Source of the DNA: JADLHS01 sp049840435
Lineage (GTDB): Bacteria; Verrucomicrobiota; Verrucomicrobiia; Limisphaerales; JADLHS01
Length of the DNA: 64,000 nt
Reading direction: 5' to 3'
Assembly (NCBI GenBank): GCA_049840435.1
Contig: JASGKY010000059.1
Location: 7,839-71,838 of the forward strand
Shown here piece after piece: positions 41,331-50,622 of this stretch. The position numbers and the translations under genes are program-made. Positions within the stretch are counted from its first letter, which is position 1; every line of letters begins with the position of its first letter. Below the pieces are notes generated by a model. The model did not search any database. It had not been told where the DNA came from and worked only from the letters and a program-made list of their open reading frames with translations.

Positions 41331-41588
41331 ATGGAAGCCAAAGCTAAGACGATCGAATCATTCAAGACGCACGAAAAGGACACCGGTTCTGCCGACGTGC
41401 AAATCGCGTTGCTCACCCAGCGCATCAACCATTTGACCGAGCACCTGCAAGGCAACAAAAAGGATCACAGCTCGCGTCGTGGTCTGTTGATGATGGTCGG
41501 CCAACGCCGTCGTTTGCTCGACTATCTGCATGACACCGACTTGGCCCGTTATCAAACGGTCACCAAGAAGCTGAAATTGCGTAAGTAA
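41331..41588 (+). CDS. rpsO: 30S ribosomal protein S15
   Basis: 85 aa beginning 'MEAKAKTIESFKTHEKDTGS' and containing 'HSSRRGLLMMVGQRRRLLDYL', the S15 signature. Binds 16S rRNA and organises the central domain of the small subunit. Start ATG 41331 follows a purine-rich AAAGAAGAAAG. An upstream open frame extension is not part of S15. The usual rpsO-pnp order is kept. Confidence 0.97.
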   Translation: MEAKAKTIESFKTHEKDTGSADVQIALLTQRINHLTEHLQGNKKDHSSRRGLLMMVGQRRRLLDYLHDTDLARYQTVTKKLKLRK

Positions 41589-41594
41589 TTTTCC

Positions 41595-41624
41595 AAAGCG
41601 CGTGGCCAGTGCCGCGCGCTTTTT
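41595..41624 (+). terminator. Terminator-like hairpin between rpsO and pnp
   Basis: Stem AAAGCGCG (41595-41602) with CGCGCTTT (41615-41622) and a T run to 41624, right after the rpsO stop. It probably ends or attenuates the rpsO transcript ahead of pnp. Confidence 0.75.
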
Positions 41625-41776
41625 GTTTCAACCAGTCGGGCTCGGATGCGCGAACGGCCTGCATTCATATCAACAAGCTCGCGCGAAAAAAGACCGTTAC
41701 CCCCGGGTGATTTCAATCAGCTCCGAAGCTTTCGGAGTTCAGTGAAGTTCCTCGGTGGTAGCGGCGATAAACCACC

Positions 41777-43925
41777 ATGTCAGAGAAAATAACCGCCGTC
41801 ATCGGCGATAAACAGATTACCATCGAAACCGGCAAGCTCGCGAAGCAAGCCGACGGCGCCGTAACCGTTCAACTCGGCGAAACTGTCATCGTTGTGGCCG
41901 CCGTGGCCGCGACCAAGGCCAAGGAAGGCCAGGATTTCTTCCCGCTCACGGTTGACTACCGCGAGAAGGCTGCTGCCGCCGGTAAATTCCCGGGCGGCTA
42001 CTTCAAGCGCGAAGGCCGTCCGACGGAAAAAGAAATTCTCACGTGCCGCCTGACGGATCGTCCGATTCGTCCGTTGTTCCCGAAAGGTTGGTACAACGAA
42101 GTGCAAGTGCAAACGGTCGTCCTCAGCGCGGACGGTGAAAACGATCCCGATATCCTCAGCATCATCGGCGCGAGCGCGTCGTTGATGGTCAGCGATATTC
42201 CGTGGGCTGGTCCGCTCGGCGCGGTGCGTGTTGCTCGCGTCAACGGCAAGTTCATTGCGAATCCGACACACGCTGAGATGAAGGACAGTGATTTGGATCT
42301 CGTTTATGTCGGCAACGAAAACGACATCGTGATGTATGAAGGCGCGGCAAAGGAAATCACCGAAGCCGACTTCAATGCCTCGTTGAAGTGGGCGCAAGAA
42401 GTCATCCAACCGCAGATTCAGGCGCAAAAAGAACTCGCGGCCAAGGCTGGCAAGAAGAAGCGCGAAATTACGCTGAAGATTGTTCCGGACGAAATCCTCG
42501 CCGAAGCCAAAGCGCTCGCCGGTGATCGTTTCGTGCCGGCATTGCTCACGCCCGGCAAGTTGAATCGCGAAGGCGCGTGCAACGCGATCAAGGAAGAAGT
42601 CGGCGCAAAGCTCGTTGAAAAATTCGGCGCGGAAAAAGTCACACCGTTCGTCATCAACGACGCGTTCTATTACATCCAGAAGGAAGCGGTTCGTAAACTC
42701 ATCCTCGAAAGCGGCAAGCGTCTCGATGGTCGTACGTTTGATGCGATCCGTCCGATCTCCAGTTCTGTCAGCGTCCTGCCGCGCGCTCATGGTTCGGCGA
42801 TCTTCGCTCGCGGCGAAACTCAGTCGGTCACGCTCGCTACGCTCGGCACGGGCGACGACGTGCAGGAATTCGATTCCTACACTGGCGGCGAGAATGAGAA
42901 GCGTTTCATCCTCCACTACAACTTTCCGAATTTCTCTGTCGGCGAAACTGGGCGCATCAGCGGCCCGGGGCGGCGCGAAATCGGTCACGGCGCGCTTGCT
43001 GAACGCAGTATCGAGCCGATGATTCCGCTCGATACGTATCCTTACGCCGTGCGCGTGGTCAGCGAAATCATGGAATCCAATGGTTCAACCTCGATGGCGT
43101 CCGTCTGCGGCGGCACACTGGCGTTGTTGGATGCGGGTGTTCCGATGATTCGTCCGGTCGCTGGCATTAGCGTTGGCATCTGTACCGAATACGCGAACAA
43201 GAGCATTTCCAAATACCAACTGCTCACCGACATCATCGGCTGGGAAGATGCGTATTGCGACATGGATTGCAAAATCGCCGGAACAGAGAAGGGGATTACC
43301 GGTTTCCAGCTCGACCTGAAGCTCAAAGGCATTCCGCACGCGATCATGGCCGAAGCGGTTGAAAAGGCCCGCACTCGCCCGCTTGGCGATTCTCGCCGAA
43401 ATGGCCAAAACCATCAGCGAGCCGCGCAAGGAAATCAGCAAGTATGCTCCGCGCATCACCACGTTGAAGATCAACCCTGAGAAGATCGGGGCGTTGATCG
43501 GACCAGGCGGCAAGAACATCAAGAAGCTCGTCGAAGAATCCGGCTGCGAAATTGACATCGAAGATGATGGCACCGTGAACATCTTCTCCGTGTCTGCTGA
43601 AGGCATGAAGATCGCCGTGGATCATATCAGCGGCATGACGGCTGAAGCTGAGATCGGCAAGATCTATCGCGGCAAGGTTGTCACGATCAAAGAATTCGGC
43701 GCGTTCGTCGAATTCCTGCCTGGCAAGGATGGCTTGGTTCACATCAGCGAACTGGCCAACTTCCGCGTCAAGAAGACCGAAGACATCGTTAAGGTCGGCG
43801 ACGAAATCCAAGTCAAATGCCTCGGCGTGGACGAAAAAGGTCGCGTCCGCCTCTCTCGCAAAGCCGCGATGGAAGACCGCGACAAGGAAATGTCTGCAAA
43901 GGCTGAACCGGCAGCCGCCCAGTAA
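41777..43925 (+). CDS. pnp: Polyribonucleotide nucleotidyltransferase (PNPase; one frame change)
   Basis: Corrected length 715 aa, normal for the family. Two RNase PH domains ('DRPIRPLFPKGW' in the first; 'RAHGSAIFARGETQSV' and 'SNGSTSMASVCG' in the second), then a KH domain ('KIGALIGPGGKNIKKL') and an S1 domain ('GKIYRGKVVTIKEFGAFVEF'). Phosphorolytic 3'-5' RNA degradation, usually in the degradosome. One extra base near 43375 breaks the frame in the linker before the KH domain, within 'VEKART.ARLAILAEM'. Conserved residues continue directly on both sides. Confidence 0.95.
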
Positions 43926-43945
43926 TTAAAGTTGTGAATATGCCC

Positions 43946-43977
43946 AAAACGGCGAACTGGCAACAGTTCGCCGTTTT
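43946..43977 (+). terminator. Rho-independent terminator after pnp
   Basis: Perfect 14-bp inverted repeat (43946-43959 and 43964-43977) with a GCAA tetraloop; the arms begin and end in AAAA/TTTT. It lies 20 bases after the pnp stop. The following ~155 bases to the sigma-factor start are A+T-rich and hold no clear promoter match. Confidence 0.9.
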
Positions 43978-44133
43978 GCTTGCAGGGTCGGATCAAACAA
44001 CATTCTTTTGACAAATATTATCTATGCACAATGTCTGTTATGATTAATAATTGAAAGATGCCAATATGGCGTGCCGGCACTGCTTTTCAAAATTATTTAT
44101 ACAAATCTTATGTTGGCGGTGTCTATCGGTTGA

Positions 44134-44685
44134 GTGAATGACGGATCAACACCGCCTTGGTGCGAACGACTTTACTGTGACAAAGCAACTGAGTTGGTGC
44201 TTTACGGTCGCGCTCTCGGCCTTTCCCACGCGGAAGCTGAGGATGTGCTCCAAGAGACCTTCATCACGCTGTTGCAACTAGCAGAGATTCCGGAAAAGCC
44301 AGAACACTATTGTGTGCGGAGTTTTCGGAACCGTGCGCTGAATTATCGGCGGTCGCTCTGGCGGCGGTTGACGCGGGAATTTGAAGCCCATGCGTGGTTC
44401 GAGCGCGCTAGCGATGAAACACCAACGGAACGCGCCGCCATGCGTTGTCTGGCGGAACTGTCCGTGGCGCAGCGTGAAGTCATTGTATTGAAGTTGTGGC
44501 ATGAGCAGACCTTTGAAGAAATCGGCGCGCTATTGGAAGTATCGCCGCACACGGCAGCGGGCCGATATCGGTACGGCTTGGAAAAACTCCGGGCCTGTTT
44601 GAAAGGAGAATCCCATGAAAGAGATGAATTCGCTGGAAGCGCAGTTGCGCTCTTGGACGCCTCGCCGCCCGTCACAGAAAATTGA
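44134..44685 (+). CDS. ECF-type RNA polymerase sigma factor
   Basis: 183 aa from a GTG start. Sigma region 2 ('GLSHAEAEDVLQETFITLLQ', 'SFRNRALNYRRSLWRRL') and region 4 ('LAELSVAQREVIVLKLWHEQ', then 'TFEEIGALLEVSPHTAAGRY') are clear, with no sigma-70 regions 1 or 3. ECF factors direct RNA polymerase to specific promoters under anti-sigma control. The 3' end overlaps the next gene by about 70 bases. Confidence 0.88.
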   Translation: MNDGSTPPWCERLYCDKATELVLYGRALGLSHAEAEDVLQETFITLLQLAEIPEKPEHYCVRSFRNRALNYRRSLWRRLTREFEAHAWFERASDETPTERAAMRCLAELSVAQREVIVLKLWHEQTFEEIGALLEVSPHTAAGRYRYGLEKLRACLKGESHERDEFAGSAVALLDASPPVTEN

Positions 44686-44992
44686 ACGGCATCTGTTCGC
44701 TGCGCAGTCGGTGCGCTTCACATTACCAAAGCTAGTGACGATTTTTGCGCCGACCGCGGTATGTTTGATTCTGACGCTCGTTGGCATGAAACAATATGGG
44801 CAACCGATTCTACCGCCGGGCGACCAGACAGAGATGATTGCGATGAGCCTGAGTAATCAGAGCTTTGCACCTTATCTTCCTGGGAATTGTCAGTCTGCAG
44901 CTAATCGGGTGGCCACTTTTGAATGGACAAACAGGGGCTATTCCCAGTCTAGTGTGCGTTCATTTACGCCCGCGAAGGGATCAGATTTATAA
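44615..44992 (+). CDS. Small single-pass membrane protein, putative anti-sigma factor
   Basis: 125 aa from ATG 44615 (GGAG just upstream), overlapping the sigma-factor gene and in turn overlapped by the DUF2723 gene (TAATG). A cytosolic basic segment of about 35 residues is followed by one membrane helix ('LVTIFAPTAVCLILTLVG') and a periplasmic tail. Position and topology fit an anti-sigma partner, but no zinc-binding HxxxCxxC motif is present. Function is inferred from context only. Confidence 0.6.
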   Translation: MKEMNSLEAQLRSWTPRRPSQKIERHLFAAQSVRFTLPKLVTIFAPTAVCLILTLVGMKQYGQPILPPGDQTEMIAMSLSNQSFAPYLPGNCQSAANRVATFEWTNRGYSQSSVRSFTPAKGSDL

Positions 44993-47900
44993 TGAGTATG
45001 GACAAAAGCAAACCGGTGACGGACAAAACCAAGTCGGCCAAAGCAGTTTCGCCACCGCCGGCGCCCGTCAATCCGCCGGAAGTAATTCCCACTAAGACTC
45101 CCCCGCTCTTTCGGCGGACAGATTGGTTAACGTTTCTGATCACTACTCTGGTTGTTTGGATGGGCTATTACTGGACGTTGGCGCCAGATCTTACTTTGGA
45201 AGATTCCGGGGAGTTGGCGGTAGGCTCGCTTTACGCGGGCATCCCGCATCCGCCAGGCTATCCGGTCTGGACGATTTATACCTACTTTTGGGCAAACTGG
45301 TTGCCCTTTGGCAACATCGCGTGGCGTGTAGCGCTCGGTGAAGCGACAGCTGGGGCGATTGCCTGCGGGTTGCTCGGACTTTTGATTTCGCGCGGCAGCA
45401 GCATGTTGATGGAAGGCATTGCGCAGGTCAAAGAGATCGCCGGTAAATGGGAGAATGCCATCTGCATCGTCTCCGGGTTCGTCGGCGGGTTGTTGTTGGG
45501 ATTCAACGGTTACATGTGGAGTCAGTCGGTCATCGTCGAGGTTTATTCCTTTAGCGTGTTGTCCTTGGTCGCGGTATTGCTGTTTTTGTTGCGCTGGGTT
45601 TATGCGCCGCACCAGAACCGTTATCTCTATCTGGCCTTCTTCATGTATGGCATCTGCGTAAACAACCACCAATCGCTGCTGCCGATTGCGATGGGGTTGG
45701 AAGCGCTGATCCTTGCGGTGAAGCCGCGGCTGGCGCGCGAGTTTCTATTTTGGAACGTCGCGTGTTATCTCATCGGGCTGGCACTTGGCCCGAGTCTGCT
45801 AGCGGGCAACATGCCGGTCTTCGTGATTTTCAACGTCATTGGCATTGCTTCCACGGCAGCTTGGACTTGGATCTCTGTGCGGGAGAAACGGGAAATCAGT
45901 GGTTATCTGGGTGGTGGCGCTGTTTTGTTGAGCGTGCTGCTATTCCTCTTGGCCAAAGAGCCATCCGCGACGCTGGCTTGGCTCGGCTTGGGGGCTTTGG
46001 TTTTGACGCGTCTCTACGCTGCGTATGATGCGTTGTTCATGGACAAAGCCCGCCGCTCTTGGCATTGGTTGGTGACTTTGGTTACGGGCGTTTCCTTCCT
46101 CATCGGGCTCGCATTCTATCTTTACATGCCCATCGCGGGCGCAAGCAATCCGCCGATGCAATGGGGTTATCCGCGCACCTTGGAGGGTTTCATTCACGCT
46201 ATCACGCGCGGGCAATATGAAAAAATCCGCCCGACTTCCGGTGCTGGCGATACGTTCCTCGAACAAACGGTCAGCTTTGTCACGACTTACACCAAGCAGA
46301 TGCTGATGTATCTGGACGGGATGGACAACGAATTCAACCTTGTCTGTATCCTCATCGCTATCGGTGTATTTCTGTTCTACCGCAGCATGCAGAAGCGGGA
46401 ACGCAGCTGGGTCTTCGGCGTTGTCGGGATTTTTATCTGCCTTGGACCGATGTTGGTACTGTTATTGAATCCGCCGCCAGACCGGCAGGCGCGCGAATTG
46501 ATCCGCGTGTTCTTCACGGCGTCACACGTTCTGGTGTCCATCGGCGTCGGTTATGGCATGGCTTTATTGGCTGCAGCCCTAGCCACGCATTATCAAGCCT
46601 TCCGAAAAGTTGCCATCGCCCTTGGCATCATTGCGGTAGATTTGGCGGTGTACTCGCTGGCGGTCGAAACTTATACCTCGCTGACCGACCCAGCCATTGC
46701 CGGCGCCAATACGTTCATGAACGCCTTGGTGAAATTAGTGTTCATCGGATTGACGGCCACCTGCTTTGTATTGGCAGCGTTCCAAATGATTCGGGCGGCG
46801 GAATCCGATGAGGACAGCTTGAAGCCCGTTTTGACCCTGACCGGGATCGGCACGATCTGTTTGTTGACCTGCCTGGCACTATTCCGTGGAACGCAACTCA
46901 GCGCTGCTCAAGTTTCAATGAAAGGCTTCGAGCGATTTGGCGCATTGTTAACCGGCGGCGCGGACATCGGGACGGACTCCCCCGCGATGATCGCCATTGC
47001 CAAAGTTATCATCATCCTGATCGTCGCGGTTTGCATTTACTTGTCGAACCGGCCCAAGCAAGTCGGCGATCGCAAGGTCTTTCGCATTATAGCGGGTTCT
47101 TTCATGACCTTGTCATTCTTCCTCACGCTCATCATCGTTATGGGAGAAAAATTCTCCATCAGCGGGATTGGCGGCTTTTTCAGCACGCTCGCACGCGCCT
47201 TTGAACCCGGCCAGTTTGCAATGCCTGTCCACGCCAATCTGCTACTGCTCGGCTTGACGATCGTGTTCCTTGCCGCAGTCGTGATTTGGAAAAACCGGGC
47301 GCCACTCGCGCTCACTCTGGCCATTTTTGCGGTTATGCCCCTGCAATCTTATATGTCGCATTGGGCAGACAACGAGCAACGTGGTCACATGTTCGGCCAC
47401 TGGTTTGGTCACGACATGTTCACGCCGCCTTTCAAAGGGAAAGATGGCAAGCCGCTCTATCCGGAAATGACTCGCGACGCCATTTTGTACGGCGGCACAG
47501 ATCCGGGCCGGTTTTGTCCGACTTACACGATCTTTTGCGACAGCTTCACAGATCCTGAAGACAAGGCCGATCCGAACTATGATCGTCGCGACGTTTACAT
47601 CATCACGCAAAACGCCCTCGCCGACGGCACGTATCTGAATTACATCCGCGCGCACTATCACCGCAGCGCCCAGAAGGCGCGAGGACTCGACACGCCATTC
47701 TTCCAACGGGCGGGCCATGAAATCTGGGAGGGGGTTAAGAGCAAGCTAAAGATGGAGCCAGTGGAAAACGGCACGAATATTATCGGGCGCATTGTTACTC
47801 CAATTGACCGCATCATCTCAAACTTGGGCGAATCCATTGAGAAGAATCGTCGTGCTGGTAGCTCCTTCTTCACGGAAGCCGACTTTGTGGATGTAAACGC

Positions 47901-49728
47901 CTTTGCGGCCCAGTTGCGCACACCAGCAAATGACTTTGCCAAGCAACTTGCCGGTGAACTGTCCGCCGAGACCCGTGCCCTGCTCTCGAGCAGCGACAGC
48001 GCCGCTCTAAAACGCGCCTTGGCCAAGGACCTCAATCAAGTTCTTGAAAAAGGTCTCTACGATGACAAGGCGATGACCAACAACGTTGCGACTGAGTGGA
48101 ATGAGCTATTCCTGTTTGAAGCCATTGCCGCCGAAAAACAGCGGCTCATCCAACTGCGCGCCACGCCACTGGCGATGCAGCGCTTGCTCGCTGACGAATC
48201 CGCCGCCAAACAGCGCATGGCCGCCATCAAGGCGGAACGTGAAAAGCTGGCCAGTGCGATTGAAGCCAAATTTAACGCCAGCGGCGTGCCGATCACGCCG
48301 CGCCTAAAGGATTTCATCTTGGAAGCGCCGAACAGTTTCACTCGCATCCGGCTGCAACGGCAGCTGATTGAAGCGGCGTTTCCCAAGGAGATTGCGGTGA
48401 GCAAAGGCGGCGTCTATCCCGATCAGGAGATGTACATCGCCTCACCACTGGATTCACAGGATTGTTTCAGCGAGTACTTGCAGGATGCCCAAACGCGCCT
48501 GCAAAAGGGTCAACTTAAGCCAGGTGAAGACGTCAAGGTCATTGGCGGCAAGGTGCAGGTTTCAGGCCAGGTCGCCGTCATGGCCATCAACGGCCTGCTC
48601 ACCAAAGTCATGTTCGACCGGAATCCGCACAACGAGTTCTATGTGGAGGAAAGCTTCCCGCTGGACTGGATGTATCCGCATCTGACGCCCTTTGGCGTGA
48701 TCATGAAGATCAACCGGCAGCCGTTGCCGACATTCACGGAAGAGATCTTCCAGCGTGACCATGAATTCTGGACGCAATACTCCGATCGACTCATCGGCAA
48801 CTGGATTACCTACGATACGCCGATCAGCGAGATCATCGCGTTTGTGGAAAAGGTTTATCTCCGCCACAACTGGAGCGACTTGAGTGAAGGTCAGCAGAAA
48901 TTTGCCCGCGATGACAACGGCCAGAAAGCCTTCTCCAAATTGCGCAGTTCTATCGGAGGTGTTTATGCTTGGCGGCTTGGTTATTCTTGTCCGCCGGAAT
49001 ATCGCCCGAAGACCGAGGCCGAGATGCGCCGTTTCTACAAGGAGGCCGACTTCACCCTCAAACAGGCGTTTGCTTTCTGTCCATACAGCCCGGAAGCACT
49101 CTTCCGTTATGTGCAATTGCTGGTCCAGCCGCCTGCGCCGATCCAACCTCGTGTAGATGACGCGCTGTTGCTGGCGCGCACGGCGTTGAAGCTTGATCCG
49201 TATAACGGCTCGATTGCCGGCCTCATTAACAGCCTGGAAAGCGCCAAACGGAGCATGGGCGACACCGCCTCACTCCAAAAATTGGAGAATGAAGTTCGCG
49301 CCAACCCGGAGAACTTTACCTCCGCGATCAATCTGGCGTTCCTCTATTTCCAATCCCAACAATTCGATCGCGGCTATGCATTGCTCGACACGGTTGTCAG
49401 CAATCCGCGCGTGACCATGACACATCTGGCCCCGGTCATCGAGGCTTACAAGCAACTCAGCAACATGCCGAAGATGGAGACGGCGCTCGTGCGGCTGACG
49501 CAGATTGCCCCGCAGAATCCGGAAGCCTGGTATGACCTTGGCACCGTCCGCATTTCCCAGGGCAAAACGGCAGACGCATTTCTGGCCCTCTCGAATGCCA
49601 TCACCCTCAGCAACGCCCGGCGTGCCGCGGATCCTAATGCGCATGATCTCGCAGCAACTGCTCGCGGCGATGGAAATCTCGCCTCGCTGCAAGCGCTGCC
49701 GGAATTTCAAAAATTATTGGCGCGCTGA
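44992..49728 (+). CDS. DUF2723 (GT117-like) membrane glycosyltransferase-type protein with C-terminal TPRs
   Basis: 1578 aa. Proline/lysine-rich cytosolic N-terminus, then the DUF2723 core: 'LAPDLTLEDSGELAVGSLYA' followed by 'GIPHPPGYPVWTIYTYFW', a run of about 12-16 membrane helices to roughly residue 760, a large soluble region, and TPR-like helices near the end ('PENFTSAINLAFLYFQSQQF', 'PEAWYDLGTVRISQGKTADA'). DUF2723 proteins resemble protein O-mannosyltransferase-type GT-C enzymes; the acidic residues in 'LEDSGEL' are the expected catalytic loop. Acceptor unknown. Start ATG overlaps the preceding stop, so it is translated with the sigma/anti-sigma pair. A terminator follows. Confidence 0.85.
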   Translation: MSMDKSKPVTDKTKSAKAVSPPPAPVNPPEVIPTKTPPLFRRTDWLTFLITTLVVWMGYYWTLAPDLTLEDSGELAVGSLYAGIPHPPGYPVWTIYTYFWANWLPFGNIAWRVALGEATAGAIACGLLGLLISRGSSMLMEGIAQVKEIAGKWENAICIVSGFVGGLLLGFNGYMWSQSVIVEVYSFSVLSLVAVLLFLLRWVYAPHQNRYLYLAFFMYGICVNNHQSLLPIAMGLEALILAVKPRLAREFLFWNVACYLIGLALGPSLLAGNMPVFVIFNVIGIASTAAWTWISVREKREISGYLGGGAVLLSVLLFLLAKEPSATLAWLGLGALVLTRLYAAYDALFMDKARRSWHWLVTLVTGVSFLIGLAFYLYMPIAGASNPPMQWGYPRTLEGFIHAITRGQYEKIRPTSGAGDTFLEQTVSFVTTYTKQMLMYLDGMDNEFNLVCILIAIGVFLFYRSMQKRERSWVFGVVGIFICLGPMLVLLLNPPPDRQARELIRVFFTASHVLVSIGVGYGMALLAAALATHYQAFRKVAIALGIIAVDLAVYSLAVETYTSLTDPAIAGANTFMNALVKLVFIGLTATCFVLAAFQMIRAAESDEDSLKPVLTLTGIGTICLLTCLALFRGTQLSAAQVSMKGFERFGALLTGGADIGTDSPAMIAIAKVIIILIVAVCIYLSNRPKQVGDRKVFRIIAGSFMTLSFFLTLIIVMGEKFSISGIGGFFSTLARAFEPGQFAMPVHANLLLLGLTIVFLAAVVIWKNRAPLALTLAIFAVMPLQSYMSHWADNEQRGHMFGHWFGHDMFTPPFKGKDGKPLYPEMTRDAILYGGTDPGRFCPTYTIFCDSFTDPEDKADPNYDRRDVYIITQNALADGTYLNYIRAHYHRSAQKARGLDTPFFQRAGHEIWEGVKSKLKMEPVENGTNIIGRIVTPIDRIISNLGESIEKNRRAGSSFFTEADFVDVNAFAAQLRTPANDFAKQLAGELSAETRALLSSSDSAALKRALAKDLNQVLEKGLYDDKAMTNNVATEWNELFLFEAIAAEKQRLIQLRATPLAMQRLLADESAAKQRMAAIKAEREKLASAIEAKFNASGVPITPRLKDFILEAPNSFTRIRLQRQLIEAAFPKEIAVSKGGVYPDQEMYIASPLDSQDCFSEYLQDAQTRLQKGQLKPGEDVKVIGGKVQVSGQVAVMAINGLLTKVMFDRNPHNEFYVEESFPLDWMYPHLTPFGVIMKINRQPLPTFTEEIFQRDHEFWTQYSDRLIGNWITYDTPISEIIAFVEKVYLRHNWSDLSEGQQKFARDDNGQKAFSKLRSSIGGVYAWRLGYSCPPEYRPKTEAEMRRFYKEADFTLKQAFAFCPYSPEALFRYVQLLVQPPAPIQPRVDDALLLARTALKLDPYNGSIAGLINSLESAKRSMGDTASLQKLENEVRANPENFTSAINLAFLYFQSQQFDRGYALLDTVVSNPRVTMTHLAPVIEAYKQLSNMPKMETALVRLTQIAPQNPEAWYDLGTVRISQGKTADAFLALSNAITLSNARRAADPNAHDLAATARGDGNLASLQALPEFQKLLAR

Positions 49729-49744
49729 ATGGGGCAGCCCTTGG

Positions 49745-49783
49745 AATGGGAACACTGCTTTGCGGCGGTGTTCCCATTTTTAT
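49745..49783 (+). terminator. Rho-independent terminator after the DUF2723 gene
   Basis: Eleven-bp stem AATGGGAACAC (49745-49755) with GTGTTCCCATT (49768-49778), a 12-base loop and a T-rich tail. Confidence 0.85.
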
Positions 49784-49847
49784 TTGAAGCCCAAGCCTTG
49801 TGATTTTTCCTGACAGCAAGCCGTTCTTTTCATTAGCCTCCCGGCCC

Positions 49848-50612
49848 ATGCGTAAACGCCCGCTCATTCTGGTATCGCCCAGCGTTGAAAGCAAAGGCAT
49901 CGAGTTTGATGACATGTCTCTCAGCCTGTCGATGCGCTATGAACGCGCCTTGCTCAATGCCGGCATGTTGCCGTGGCCGGTGATGTCGCTGGCTTCGCGC
50001 GACGAAATCGCCGAGTGCGTCAAACGCGCTGATGGCGTGCTCCTCACCGGCGGTGAAGACGTGCATCCGGTGCTCTACTGTGAGAAGATGCCACAACGGT
50101 TGCGGAGCAAATGCATCCTGACGCCCGATGGTGGCGCGCGCGATTTACGGGAGCTGATGCTGGTGGATGAAGTCTTTCACCAACGCAAACCGTTGCTCGC
50201 AATCTGCCGCGGCCAGCAGATTTTAAACGTGGCCCTTGGGGGGACACTGTTCGCCGACATTCCCACGCAGTTACCGGACGCGATCAATCATCGGCGGATG
50301 GATAAACGTTGCGATAAGGTCCACGATGTTCATTTGACAGAGGGCGGGCTGCTCGCCAAGATTACGCGCAAGCGTGTTTTGGGTGTAAACAGCACCCACC
50401 ATCAGGCGGTGGATCGCCCTGCGGATATTCTGGTTGTGGGCGGTCGCAGTGCTGATGGCGTGATTGAGAGTATGCAATTGAACCCGGCGGCCGCGCGCTT
50501 GCTGCCGTTCCTGTTGAGTGTGCAGTTTCACCCGGAACGTCTGGCGGACCGCCACCCGGAGCATCATGCAATTTTTGCCGCGTTTGCCAAAGCCTGTGCG
50601 GCCAAGCGATAA
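49848..50612 (+). CDS. Class I glutamine amidotransferase-like hydrolase (peptidase C26, PuuD-like)
   Basis: 254 aa. The nucleophile elbow 'LLAICRGQQILNVALGGTL', 'NSTHHQAVD' and 'SVQFHPE' are the C26/PuuD features with Cys, His and Glu of the triad. Family members hydrolyse gamma-glutamyl-GABA or similar gamma-glutamyl amides. No other putrescine-pathway gene is nearby, so the substrate is uncertain. Start ATG 49848. The NtrC-type regulator starts 11 bases after its stop. Confidence 0.85.
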   Translation: MRKRPLILVSPSVESKGIEFDDMSLSLSMRYERALLNAGMLPWPVMSLASRDEIAECVKRADGVLLTGGEDVHPVLYCEKMPQRLRSKCILTPDGGARDLRELMLVDEVFHQRKPLLAICRGQQILNVALGGTLFADIPTQLPDAINHRRMDKRCDKVHDVHLTEGGLLAKITRKRVLGVNSTHHQAVDRPADILVVGGRSADGVIESMQLNPAAARLLPFLLSVQFHPERLADRHPEHHAIFAAFAKACAAKR

Positions 50613-50622
50613 TTTTTAATCT

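Noticed and set aside
41780..42988. Long minus-strand open frame (402 codons) opposite pnp
   Set aside because: It is antisense to a strongly conserved gene and its composition (Arg/Asp/Glu-rich, no recognisable domain) is what a high-G+C shadow frame gives.
43359..43400. Programmed frameshift in pnp
   Set aside because: No slippery heptamer, stop codon or downstream structure; a single extra base restores the family sequence, and no regulation of PNPase by frameshifting at this place is known to me.
44008..44044. Possible sigma-70 promoter (TTGACA at 44008, TATGAT at 44039) before the ECF sigma gene
   Set aside because: The spacing is 25 bases, too long for a working -35/-10 pair, and at 17 bases there is no acceptable -10.
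44065..44085. Sigma-54-like element (TGGC...TGCT) before the ECF sigma gene
   Set aside because: The distance between GG and GC is two bases longer than the -24/-12 consensus allows.
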